Positions 17,531-25,700 of a stretch of 46,051 nt of DNA are shown here, in pieces; position 1 is the stretch's first letter, and each line of letters opens with the position of its first letter. The position numbers and the translations under genes were made by a program. Source of the stretch: Lentisphaeria bacterium. Its GTDB lineage: Bacteria; Verrucomicrobiota; Lentisphaeria; Victivallales; Victivallaceae. Where the stretch lies: positions 1 to 46,051 of the forward strand of contig JAFTIA010000098.1 of the NCBI GenBank assembly GCA_017457105.1, read 5' to 3'. The notes beneath the pieces were generated by a model. It was given only the letters and a program-made list of their open reading frames with translations. It was not told the DNA's origin and did no database searches.

Positions 17531-19117
17531 ATGGAAGCACAGACCGTTTCGTTGATGGGCTCCGCACCCGGCTCTTTGCCGGACAAATTTCAGATCTGGC
17601 TTTGGATCTGCATGGTCATCTATATTGCCGTTCTGCTCGGTCTTGGCTGGTTTTCCAGCAAAAAGATCAAGGGCATGAATGACTTTCTGGTTGCGGGACG
17701 ACGATTACCGCTGTGGATGGCTACCGCTACATTGCTTGCCACCTGGTTCGGTGCAGGATCCAGCATGGGTGTGGCGGCGACTGTTTACAGTGACGGCATC
17801 GGCGGCGTGCTTGCGGATCCCTTCGGGGCATCGTTGAGTCTGATCCTTGCAGGTGTTTTCATTGTCGGCATGCTCCGGAGATTGAAATGCCTGACGGTTA
17901 CCGACATTATTGAACGCCGCTACGGGAAATGGGCGGGTATCTATGCGTCGGCATGGATGGTTCCGGTTTATATCGGCTGGCTCGGGGCACAGGTCCTCGG
18001 GATGGGAACCATCATCCATGTTCTTACCGGCATGAGTGTTACCAATGGTACCCTCATTGCGGCAGGGATCGTGCTTGTTTATACAGTTGCGGGCGGTATG
18101 TGGGCTGTTACCCTGACGGATATCGTGCAGGTCTCCCTCATCATTATCGGCCTTTTCCTCATCATCCCCGGCGCGGTCAGTGAAGCAGGAGGCTGGAATA
18201 CTTTGCTTCAGGCGATTCCCAAAGAACACCTGTCCATTGCCAAAACAGCGGATACCTCCTGGACGTATTACATCGGCTCCTGGATCATCATGGGCTTCGG
18301 CTGTATGATCGGGCAGGACCTTGTCCAGCGGTCCCTTTCCAGCCGCAATGATAAAATCGCCGCCTCCAGTTCTGTGATCGCCGGTTTTTTCTATCTGGCT
18401 GTCGCCGTGGTACCGATCACCATCGGCTTTGCCGCCCGTCTGGTGCTGGCGAAATACAACATTACAGCTGAAACCATGGGAGGAGATTTGGATAATCAGG
18501 TTCTTCCCCGCATGGCATTGATTATTCTCGGGCAGCTGTCACCGGTAATCCTGATCCTCTTCCTGTGTGCATTGATCTCTGCAATTTTGAGTTCGGCAGA
18601 CAGTTCGCTTCTGGCGGGGGCATCGCTCCTGACCAACAATGTGATCCGTCCCCTCTGCCCCCGGATGTCGGACAAGGCTCTCCTGATGTGGACCCGTATC
18701 GCCACCATCGGCATTACGATCATCGGCACTTACCTGGCACTGAATGTCAAGAGTATTTATTCCCTTATGATCAACAGTTGGGCATCCCAGTTGGTCATTG
18801 TATTCTGGCCGGTGGTCGGGGCTCTCTATTTTACCAAATCCTCCAAAAACAGTGCATGGGCAGGGATGGCAGTTTCCACGGCGGTGTGGTTCTCCTATGT
18901 CTTTGCGGCATCCTGTGGTATCCAGCTGGAACCGGCAACGGTGCAGACGGATGGCTATATTGCCGCACTTATGCAGAGTGACGGTTTTGATCAGGCACTT
19001 ACCTGCGGGTCTGTATGGGGCTTTGTGGCAGGTGTGGCGGCATTCTTCTTTGCCTACCTCGGGGAACGAATCCCCCACTGGAAACTGGATGCTCCGGAAG
19101 AAGAGGAAGAAGATTGA
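17531..19117 (+). CDS. Sodium:solute symporter family protein (SSF)
   Basis: SSF proteins use the sodium gradient to import sugars, amino acids, nucleobases or similar solutes. The 528-residue protein has about 13 hydrophobic helices. Family features are the GLGWFSSKKIKGMNDFLVAGRRLP region after helix one, ATWFGAGSS with its sodium-site neighbourhood, YTVAGGMWAVTLTD, and SADSSLLAGASLLTNNV in the later bundle. The charged tail ends in a run of Glu. The ATG at 17531 has AAGGA immediately before it, so the ATG at 17555 is an alternative. If the V-ATPase pumps sodium, the two could share one gradient; this is inference. The next gene overlaps its stop. Confidence 0.9.
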   Translation: MEAQTVSLMGSAPGSLPDKFQIWLWICMVIYIAVLLGLGWFSSKKIKGMNDFLVAGRRLPLWMATATLLATWFGAGSSMGVAATVYSDGIGGVLADPFGASLSLILAGVFIVGMLRRLKCLTVTDIIERRYGKWAGIYASAWMVPVYIGWLGAQVLGMGTIIHVLTGMSVTNGTLIAAGIVLVYTVAGGMWAVTLTDIVQVSLIIIGLFLIIPGAVSEAGGWNTLLQAIPKEHLSIAKTADTSWTYYIGSWIIMGFGCMIGQDLVQRSLSSRNDKIAASSSVIAGFFYLAVAVVPITIGFAARLVLAKYNITAETMGGDLDNQVLPRMALIILGQLSPVILILFLCALISAILSSADSSLLAGASLLTNNVIRPLCPRMSDKALLMWTRIATIGITIIGTYLALNVKSIYSLMINSWASQLVIVFWPVVGALYFTKSSKNSAWAGMAVSTAVWFSYVFAASCGIQLEPATVQTDGYIAALMQSDGFDQALTCGSVWGFVAGVAAFFFAYLGERIPHWKLDAPEEEEED

Positions 19118-19725
19118 TCCGCAAAAACACTTCATTGGAAGCGGCAGCGGAAGCTGCCGCTTTTTTACTGCACACCCCCGGTGCGGTTCTGCTGGTTCCC
19201 ACAGAAACCGTTTACGGGCTTGTCTGCAAAGCTGATGATCCTGCTGCTATCGGGCGGATCTACCGGATGAAACACCGGGATTCCGCTAAATTGCTGGGGT
19301 GTTTTGTTGCCGATGCAGCACAACTGCCCTTGAAACCGGATCCACGGATACAAATGCTGGAGGAAAAATACTGTCCCGGTGCAGTGACGATCATTGCGGC
19401 CGCGGAGGATGGTTCCACCGTTGGGTTCCGTATCCCCGATCACCCGTTTCTGCAGGAATTGTTGAAAAACACCGGACTGGTACTTGCCCAGACCAGTGCC
19501 AACCGTTCCGGAAGACCCAATGCGCTGACCGCCGATGAAGCACTGGCGGAATTGGCGGAAACGCCGGATATGGTCATTGATGCCGGAGCGATCCCGGCAG
19601 ATGCTCAAGCCTCCACCGTAGTGGATGCATCCGGCCCGGAATTACGCATTTTGCGCCAGGGGAAACTGGTGATCACCGAAGCTGTCAATAACGCCACCGC
19701 CCCCCAGACACCACCCCAGGGATAA
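19114..19725 (+). CDS. tsaC: L-threonylcarbamoyladenylate synthase (TsaC/Sua5/YrdC)
   Basis: TsaC makes the threonylcarbamoyl-AMP used for the t6A37 modification of tRNA. The 203-residue protein has LLVPTETVYGL, YRMKHRDS, PGAVTIIA, VGFRIPDH and the hallmark TSANRSGRPN; it is the short, TsaC-like type without the Sua5 extension. No in-frame ATG exists near the N terminus; TTG at 19114, overlapping the symporter stop as TTGA and preceded by GAGGAAGA, is the best start. Its 3' end overlaps the convergent gene on the minus strand by 121 bases. Confidence 0.87.
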   Translation: MIRKNTSLEAAAEAAAFLLHTPGAVLLVPTETVYGLVCKADDPAAIGRIYRMKHRDSAKLLGCFVADAAQLPLKPDPRIQMLEEKYCPGAVTIIAAAEDGSTVGFRIPDHPFLQELLKNTGLVLAQTSANRSGRPNALTADEALAELAETPDMVIDAGAIPADAQASTVVDASGPELRILRQGKLVITEAVNNATAPQTPPQG

Positions 19726-21398
19726 AGCACGATCCACGGCAAAAGCTGCCACTTCCTGCTGCGCCACGCATCCCAGGCGGCAACGATCACACAGCCCCAT
19801 GCAATCACCACAGAGGTTCCGGCAGGCAGCCGCCAGCACTCCCCGATCCCGGCATGATACGGAATGGCGGGAGCCACAAAAAAGATCATAATGCAAACGA
19901 GAGCTATTTTGACCCGATCGCTCCCGAACGCCTCATAAAAACCTGCGGCGGCGGCGGCACAGAGCGGAGCAAAAAGCGGCAGAAGGAAACGGACCGCATC
20001 ATCCCTGTAATGGAAATACCCCAGAAAGAACACCGTTGTGGGTACGATCCACAACACAAGGAAAAGACGCAATAACGAGCGTTTCATCAGGAGCAAGCCG
20101 CCCAATCCCGCCCAGAAAAAGGGTGCATTGGCACCGAAAAGCAGTTTTGCATTGGCGGGGAACATACGGAACATGAAACCATCCGCCGTATTTTCGTAAC
20201 GGATATAAGGAAAGACGAAGGGATTCCCCAACTGTACTGCATTCACGATCAACTGCGGCAGGAAAACGATCCCGCCGACCAGAGCCGCCCAGCACCAATC
20301 CTGCCATTTCGGGCGGGTGTTCAGCCACAGCAAAGCAAATGCAGGCAGGAAAAGAGCCGCATTCACCCGGAAAAGCATGGCGGCGGCAAGCCACCCGGCG
20401 GACCACATCATTGCCGTGCGCGGGTGAACGAACCGCACTGCGGCGGCAATCCCGGCAAACAAACAGAGCATGGCGGGAGTATCGCTCATGGCGTTGAATC
20501 CACCCCAGATCATGGTTTGATAAAGCCGGAATCCCTGCTCGGTACTGGACGGCAGAAAGAAACACTGCACAAACCCCTGATCAAACACCTCTGCCCGGAA
20601 GAAAAACAAAGGAGCCACAGCCACAGCCATCACCGCCGTTAAAGCCGCTCCCCGCACCAGAAAACGCCGGAGAAAACTGTAAAACAACGCCAGTGCCAGC
20701 GGCGACAGAACAAATGCCGTCACATAAGAAACCGGAACCAGAATATCATACACAGTTTCCGCCCGGAGAAGCCGTACAAAAGGCGCATACCAGATCCCCG
20801 TCCCCAGAGAACGGGGCTGAAAATGAGCCAATGTTCCCGCCGCAAGATCCGCCCCGGTCACAAAAAAGTCAGGTTCATCCGAAGAAAAAAGATAGATCCC
20901 GCCGGCCGCCATCAGGATAGAAAGCAAGACCATGGATTTGCACAGTCCTGGAAGCCACGCCAAAAACCAGTCAGCCCGCTCCCCGCCGTTTTCCTTCATT
21001 CTCCCCCGGGCGAGGATCATGGTCACCATGGAAAGTGCCGCCAGACATATCAGAAGAAACTGATCCCCTAATTTGAACCCGGCTGGCGGCCGGAAATCAA
21101 TGCGCCACTGACCGTCTTTCCCCGGGGCGCATTGCAGTTCAGGGGAACAGAATGCAGTTCGGTCTTTCGCCACCTCGATTTTATAAAACATCATCCGGCG
21201 AACCATAAAATCATAGGGAAGAAAAAAAACCTTCCGGTCAACAACCTTGGCATCAAATGTTTCCGTGGCAGTTGCAAGCGGCTGTGTCCGGGGATCCGGA
21301 CTGGCAAAAACCGGTGTCCCGGCAGGAATTTCCAAAGCACTCACACAGACTGCACCAAGCAGGATCAGCAACAAAAAAAGTTTTTTCAAAACAGACAT
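19605..21398 (-). CDS. GT-C-like multi-pass membrane protein (ArnT/PMT-family-like)
   Basis: The 597-residue protein starts with a signal-like hydrophobic segment, then has a roughly 80-residue soluble part and about 11 further hydrophobic helices. The overall layout, with alternating helices, aromatic-rich loops and a FHYRDDAVRFLLPLFAPL segment, resembles polytopic glycosyltransferases that use lipid-linked sugars, but I do not see a clear DE catalytic motif, so family assignment is tentative. ATG follows GAGGTGAAAAG. Its promoter is at 21415-21443. The last 121 bases overlap tsaC on the other strand. Confidence 0.6.
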   Translation of the reverse strand: MSVLKKLFLLLILLGAVCVSALEIPAGTPVFASPDPRTQPLATATETFDAKVVDRKVFFLPYDFMVRRMMFYKIEVAKDRTAFCSPELQCAPGKDGQWRIDFRPPAGFKLGDQFLLICLAALSMVTMILARGRMKENGGERADWFLAWLPGLCKSMVLLSILMAAGGIYLFSSDEPDFFVTGADLAAGTLAHFQPRSLGTGIWYAPFVRLLRAETVYDILVPVSYVTAFVLSPLALALFYSFLRRFLVRGAALTAVMAVAVAPLFFFRAEVFDQGFVQCFFLPSSTEQGFRLYQTMIWGGFNAMSDTPAMLCLFAGIAAAVRFVHPRTAMMWSAGWLAAAMLFRVNAALFLPAFALLWLNTRPKWQDWCWAALVGGIVFLPQLIVNAVQLGNPFVFPYIRYENTADGFMFRMFPANAKLLFGANAPFFWAGLGGLLLMKRSLLRLFLVLWIVPTTVFFLGYFHYRDDAVRFLLPLFAPLCAAAAAGFYEAFGSDRVKIALVCIMIFFVAPAIPYHAGIGECWRLPAGTSVVIAWGCVIVAAWDAWRSRKWQLLPWIVLYPWGGVWGAVALLTASVITSFPWRKMRNSGPDASTTVEA

Positions 21399-21414
21399 CT
21401 TTTCACCTCAATAC

Positions 21415-21443
21415 AATATACAGCAAAAATGCGGCAAGTGCAA
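21415..21443 (-). promoter_or_regulatory. Promoter of the GT-C-like gene
   Basis: Minus-strand TTGCAC (21438-21443) and TATATT (21415-21420) with 17-base spacing. The predicted leader is only about 10 bases and consists mostly of the GAGG ribosome binding site. Confidence 0.5.
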
Positions 21444-21452
21444 TAATCTATT

Positions 21453-21481
21453 CTGGAAAAATCGTTTTTCAGTGCTATATT
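21453..21481 (+). promoter_or_regulatory. Candidate promoter of the MlaA-hydrolase gene
   Basis: CTGGAA (21453-21458) and TATATT (21476-21481) are 17 bases apart, 27 bases before the ATG. It lies back to back with the promoter of the minus-strand gene; the -35 boxes are separated by 9 bases. Confidence 0.4.
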
Positions 21482-21508
21482 TTTCTCAAATGTGGAGTTT
21501 TTACGGAA

Positions 21509-23671
21509 ATGAATAAAGTTCTTTTCAGAAGCAGTTTTTTTACTGCTGTTGTCATGCTTCTCTTCCTGACAGGGTGCAGAGCCATTACGCCGCCGGAACC
21601 GGCGAATCCCATGGACAGGCAATGGACGGCATCGGATTACGCCATGACCTTCGGGGATACGGACCCCTGTGAAGGATTCAACCGCTCCATGTTTGCGGTT
21701 TCGGAATTCGGCGTATTGTATGTGGTCCGCCCGGTGGGCTGGCTCTGGGGCTCCATTCTGCCGCTCCCGGTGATCAACTGTGTGGACAATGCCGCCACCA
21801 ATCTGGCATTTCCCGCCCGGGCCATCAGCTGTATCCTGCAAAACCGCTGGAAAGATTCCGGCATTGAACTTTCCCGGTTCCTCATCAATCTCACGGTGGG
21901 GATCGGCGGGCTTTTTGACCCGGCGGACAAGTGGTTCCATCTGTACCAGCGGGATGAAGATTTCGGTCAGGCGTTTGCCTCCTGGGGCTGCGGGCCGGGG
22001 TACACCTTTGTCCTGCCTCTGCTTTCCTCCACCAATATCCGTGACGGAGTGGGGTATATTTTTGACTATCTCTTCGACATCAAAACTTATATCCCCTACT
22101 ATGTCGGCACGGCGACCAGGGTCAACAAACTGGTCAAAGACTACCGCACCATGGAACAGGTCTTTATTGCCAATGCGGACCCGTATGAAACATTCAAAGA
22201 GTTTTCCGTCATCAACCGCCAGCTTGCCATGGCGGATTATCAGCTGAAACTGAAACAGAAAATGGAAGCGGAACTCTTAAAGAAGCAGGAAGAAAAAACG
22301 GAAAAAGAAAAAACGCCGCCAGCCCCGGCTGTGGTCAGAAAAGCACCGGCTGTCCAACGCCCGGCAGGGATCAGCGGCAAAATCATTACGCTGCCGGACT
22401 ATGCTCCGGAAAATCCGTGGAGCGACAGTGCCCGGGTGCTTTTCATGCAGCCGCAAACGGATCACTCCCCGTGGTGGGTTTACCTCTCGCTCTGGAACAA
22501 CACCTTCAGCAAGCAGGCGGAAGAACGGGATCTGCAGCCTGTTTTCCGGGAGGCGGACAGCATGACTTACCGCTTCTGGCGGTCACCTGATCCGGAAAAA
22601 TTCCATAAAGCCCCCCTTGCCATTCTGTTCCCCGGACTGGGCGGAGGGCATACCAATGGCTCCAGCGTGGCACTGGCGGAGGTTTTGAACCGTCAGGGAT
22701 ATGCGGTTCTGCTGGTTCCCAGCGTTTACTGCTGGCGTTTTTATCAGGCGAATTTCCGGGAACGGCTGCCCGGCTACTCCCCGGATGATGCCTTTGCCGC
22801 CCGGCAGGCGGTGCTTGATATTCTGACCGATCTGCGGGAAAAGGTTTCGGAAGGAAACCGCTTCACGCCGGACGGCATCCACCTGATCGGAAGTTCCATG
22901 GGCGCAGTCCATGCACTGCACATTGCAGCTCTGGAAACCCGGGACCGGCAGTTGAATGCCCGCAGGATCATCGCCGTCAATCCCCCGGTGGATCTGCAGT
23001 ATGCCATGGCGGAAGTGGACCGCTGTGCCCAGGCGGCCAGAGGAAAGAATCCGGAAGAAGTCACAGCGTTGTTTACAGATGGTTTTGCCAAAGCCATGCT
23101 GGCAAGTTCCGTTCAAAAACCGTGGCGGGATGCGCCGCCGGCCCCGGCTCACACCCGCTGGGATCTGCAGGAAATTCTGCAAGTCAAACAGGGGGATTAC
23201 CGCACCGGCCTTGCGCCGACACAGGCGCAAATGCTGACGGCCATTTCCTTTGGCTTTACTCTGCGGGAAGTGATGCTGGTGGCATGCCGTGACCGCCGGG
23301 CGGATGATCTGGAAAAATTTGAATACAGCTGGGGCAGCCGGACGGCTTTTTATGCCAAAGTGGATACCATGGGTTTTACCGGGTACATGAAGGATCTTCT
23401 TCTGCCGGAATACCGCAGACTTTATCATGACAATGCCTCCTTTGACGAACTCCTTTTCAAGTCCGGGTTATACAGCATTGCCGACACCCTGAAAAATGAT
23501 CGCACCATTGTGGTCATGCACAACTTGAACGATTTCCTCACCTCGGAAAAAGACCGGCAGTTTCTGGACCGGACATTGCAGGACAGGATCACCTGGTTTG
23601 ATCAGGGGAGTCACCTGGGCAATCTGTATGACGGCAAATGGCAGCAGGAACTTCTTCTGCGCTTGAAATAA
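21509..23671 (+). CDS. MlaA (VacJ)-family lipoprotein fused to an alpha/beta hydrolase
   Basis: The 720-residue protein has a lipoprotein signal (LTGC, lipidated C23). Residues about 50-235 are an MlaA domain: DPCEGFNRSMFAVSEF, FLINLTVGIGGLFDPAD, FGQAFASWGCGPGYTFVLP and NIRDGVG. MlaA is the outer-membrane lipoprotein that removes misplaced phospholipids from the outer leaflet. A charged, coiled-coil-like and proline-rich linker (245-285) leads to an alpha/beta hydrolase domain (about 365-715) with oxyanion segment FPGLGGGHTNG, nucleophile elbow GSSMG (S463) and a late histidine in DQGSHLGN. Ordinary MlaA is about 250 residues, so the hydrolase half is an addition. The frame is continuous, with no sign of frameshift. 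A role as lipase or esterase on lipids handled by MlaA is inference. The ATG at 21509 is favoured over the upstream frame, which overlaps the minus-strand gene. Confidence 0.85.
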   Translation: MNKVLFRSSFFTAVVMLLFLTGCRAITPPEPANPMDRQWTASDYAMTFGDTDPCEGFNRSMFAVSEFGVLYVVRPVGWLWGSILPLPVINCVDNAATNLAFPARAISCILQNRWKDSGIELSRFLINLTVGIGGLFDPADKWFHLYQRDEDFGQAFASWGCGPGYTFVLPLLSSTNIRDGVGYIFDYLFDIKTYIPYYVGTATRVNKLVKDYRTMEQVFIANADPYETFKEFSVINRQLAMADYQLKLKQKMEAELLKKQEEKTEKEKTPPAPAVVRKAPAVQRPAGISGKIITLPDYAPENPWSDSARVLFMQPQTDHSPWWVYLSLWNNTFSKQAEERDLQPVFREADSMTYRFWRSPDPEKFHKAPLAILFPGLGGGHTNGSSVALAEVLNRQGYAVLLVPSVYCWRFYQANFRERLPGYSPDDAFAARQAVLDILTDLREKVSEGNRFTPDGIHLIGSSMGAVHALHIAALETRDRQLNARRIIAVNPPVDLQYAMAEVDRCAQAARGKNPEEVTALFTDGFAKAMLASSVQKPWRDAPPAPAHTRWDLQEILQVKQGDYRTGLAPTQAQMLTAISFGFTLREVMLVACRDRRADDLEKFEYSWGSRTAFYAKVDTMGFTGYMKDLLLPEYRRLYHDNASFDELLFKSGLYSIADTLKNDRTIVVMHNLNDFLTSEKDRQFLDRTLQDRITWFDQGSHLGNLYDGKWQQELLLRLK

Positions 23672-23690
23672 TTTTTTAAACAAAGGAATC

Positions 23691-24500
23691 ATGATGGAAT
23701 ATTTGCAGCAAATCAAACTCTGGAACGGCAATGCGCCCTTTGCAGAAGCAGACGATAACGCAAAAAAAGAAGGGTTCAAACCCGCCAATGGCGACGGCAT
23801 CCAGCGTTTGACGGATGTAACAGATCCCTCCATTACTTTTTATCCGGCTTCCGGCAGAGGCCCCAAACCGGCAGTACTGGTCTGTCCCGGGGGCGGATAC
23901 AGTATTCTGGCATGGAACCATGAAGGGATCGATATTTGTTCTCTTCTGAATTTAAATGGTTTCAGTGCCTTTCTGCTGAAATACCGCTGTCCCGGCAGAC
24001 GGGCGGCCGCCCATGCAGATGCGGCACGGGCCATGCGCCTCATCCGTGCCAATGCAGAAAAATTTGATATTCTGCCGGACAAGGTGGGGATCATCGGTTT
24101 TTCGGCGGGCGGGCACCTCTCCGCCACCCTGTGTGCCCCAGCAGATCCGGTCCCCTATCCAGAGCAGGATGCGGCGGATGAACTGCCGTACCGCCCGGAC
24201 TTTGCGGCACTGATCTATCCGGCATACCTCGTCAATGAAACCACCTGGGAACTCCATTCCGAATTCAATGTCACAGAAAACACGCCGCCCACCCTTTTGG
24301 TACAAGCAGAAAATGACGTGATCCCTGTGGAAAATTCCCTGATTTGGTACCGGGCGTTGAAAAATGCCGGGGTCCCGGCAGAGATGCACCTTTATGACAC
24401 AGGCGGTCACGGGTACGGGCTTTTGCGCACCGGGAATGCCATTTCCTGCTGGGGCGAACTGGCAGGAAAATGGTTCCGCCGTCAGGCGGATCTTCCCTGA
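23691..24500 (+). CDS. Alpha/beta hydrolase, acetyl-esterase type (COG0657-like)
   Basis: The 269-residue cytoplasmic protein resembles small acetylxylan or sugar-ester esterases. It has the oxyanion motif CPGGGYS (65-71), nucleophile elbow GFSAGGHLS (S138), an acidic residue in AENDVIPVENSL and the catalytic histidine in TGGHGYGL. There is no signal peptide. Two ATG codons in a row at 23691 and 23694 follow AAAGGA; the second has better spacing. It sits between the MlaA fusion and a glycosidase gene; the glycosidase neighbour suggests deacylation of sugar substrates, which is inference. Confidence 0.85.
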   Translation: MMEYLQQIKLWNGNAPFAEADDNAKKEGFKPANGDGIQRLTDVTDPSITFYPASGRGPKPAVLVCPGGGYSILAWNHEGIDICSLLNLNGFSAFLLKYRCPGRRAAAHADAARAMRLIRANAEKFDILPDKVGIIGFSAGGHLSATLCAPADPVPYPEQDAADELPYRPDFAALIYPAYLVNETTWELHSEFNVTENTPPTLLVQAENDVIPVENSLIWYRALKNAGVPAEMHLYDTGGHGYGLLRTGNAISCWGELAGKWFRRQADLP

Positions 24501-24531
24501 ATATAGCGATTTCATAGAAAGGATTTGAAAA

Positions 24532-25626
24532 ATGGCTACACAACGTTGGACCTGCGAACAGGCATGGGAATGGCAAAAAAAGAATCCGTGGCTGCGGGGA
24601 TGCAATTTTCTCCCGTCGGACTGCTGCAACCGGATCGCCCTCTGGCAGGAATTGGATTTTGAGAAACACCTTGAAACATGCCGCAGAGAACTGGCACTCG
24701 TCCGTTCCATCGGCTACAATACCATCCGGGTCATCCTCGAATACATTGTTTATGCCGAAGAACACGACTCTTTTCTGGAGCGTTTTGAACGGTTTCTGCA
24801 AGTTGCAGATGAGAATGGACTTTCGGTCATGGTCTGCTTCGGCAATGACTGCACTGTGCCGAAAAATGCCAATTACCGTGCGCCCCACATCGGGCCGCAG
24901 GAATATGACTGGGGCTATCACGGCGGCCGCAAAAATTCCCCCCACGGAAGCAATCCGGATGCCATTGGATACAGCATCCTTGACGAGCCGGATCTGGCAG
25001 AGATTTTCTTCAATATGGTCCGGGAACTTGTGACCAGGTACCGGGAAGACAAGCGCATCTGCATCTGGGATCTTTTCAACGAAGCAGGGAACAACAACCG
25101 GGGCGAGATTTCGGCGCCCCATGTCCAGCGGATCTTTGATACTGCCCGTGCATGCGATCCTGTCCAGCCCCTCACCTCCTGTGTCTGGCATGACTGCAAA
25201 GACTTTTTCCGGTCGGAACAGGTGGCTCTGGAGAATTCGGATATCGTCAGTTATCACTGCTACGGCGATTATCTGACCAATGTCCGGTTTATTGCCGAAA
25301 TGAGAAAATACAACCGCCCCCTGCTCAATACCGAATGGCTGCACCGTCCGTTCCATGACACAGTGGAGGAAATGTTCCCCCTCTTTTATCTGGAAAAAGT
25401 CAGCTGTTGGAACTGGGGCTTTGTGGCAGGGCTCTCCCAGACCTACGAACCCTGGGAATCCATGTGGCGGCGCATTGACGCCGGGGAAGGTGAAGATATT
25501 GATGTCACCAAGTGGCAGCACGATCTTTTCCGCCCCAGCCTGCACCCCTATGACCCCAAAGAGATCCGGATCATCAAGGAGTTCTCCGCCCTTGCCGATG
25601 CGGATTGGGCGCGCCAGCAGGGATAA
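24532..25626 (+). CDS. GH5-like glycoside hydrolase (TIM barrel)
   Basis: The 364-residue protein is a (beta/alpha)8 glycosidase of the retaining type: general acid in IWDLFNEAGN (E184) and nucleophile in LLNTEWLHRP (E268), with SYHCYGDY and a late tryptophan-rich strand (WNWGFVAG) lining the active site. There is no signal peptide, so it should act on imported oligosaccharides. Substrate (mannan, glucan or xylan type) cannot be read from the sequence. It starts 31 bases after the esterase behind AAAGGA, and a strong terminator follows. The genes appear co-transcribed. Confidence 0.85.
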   Translation: MATQRWTCEQAWEWQKKNPWLRGCNFLPSDCCNRIALWQELDFEKHLETCRRELALVRSIGYNTIRVILEYIVYAEEHDSFLERFERFLQVADENGLSVMVCFGNDCTVPKNANYRAPHIGPQEYDWGYHGGRKNSPHGSNPDAIGYSILDEPDLAEIFFNMVRELVTRYREDKRICIWDLFNEAGNNNRGEISAPHVQRIFDTARACDPVQPLTSCVWHDCKDFFRSEQVALENSDIVSYHCYGDYLTNVRFIAEMRKYNRPLLNTEWLHRPFHDTVEEMFPLFYLEKVSCWNWGFVAGLSQTYEPWESMWRRIDAGEGEDIDVTKWQHDLFRPSLHPYDPKEIRIIKEFSALADADWARQQG

Positions 25627-25640
25627 TAGAAACGGCACAA

Positions 25641-25679
25641 ATACCGCCCTTGAGCATTTGTTCAAGGGCGGTATTTTTA
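25641..25679 (+). terminator. Rho-independent terminator after the glycosidase gene
   Basis: Arms ATACCGCCCTTGA (25641-25653) and TCAAGGGCGGTAT (25662-25674) form a 13-bp perfect stem with an 8-base loop, followed by TTTTT. It separates this plus-strand set from the convergent gene. Confidence 0.9.
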
Positions 25680-25700
25680 TGCCACTGCACTTTTGATTTT

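Noticed and set aside
24271-25665. Minus-strand open frame of 464 codons opposite the glycosidase
   Set aside because: Shadow of the GH5-like gene, running into the terminator; no domain recognised.
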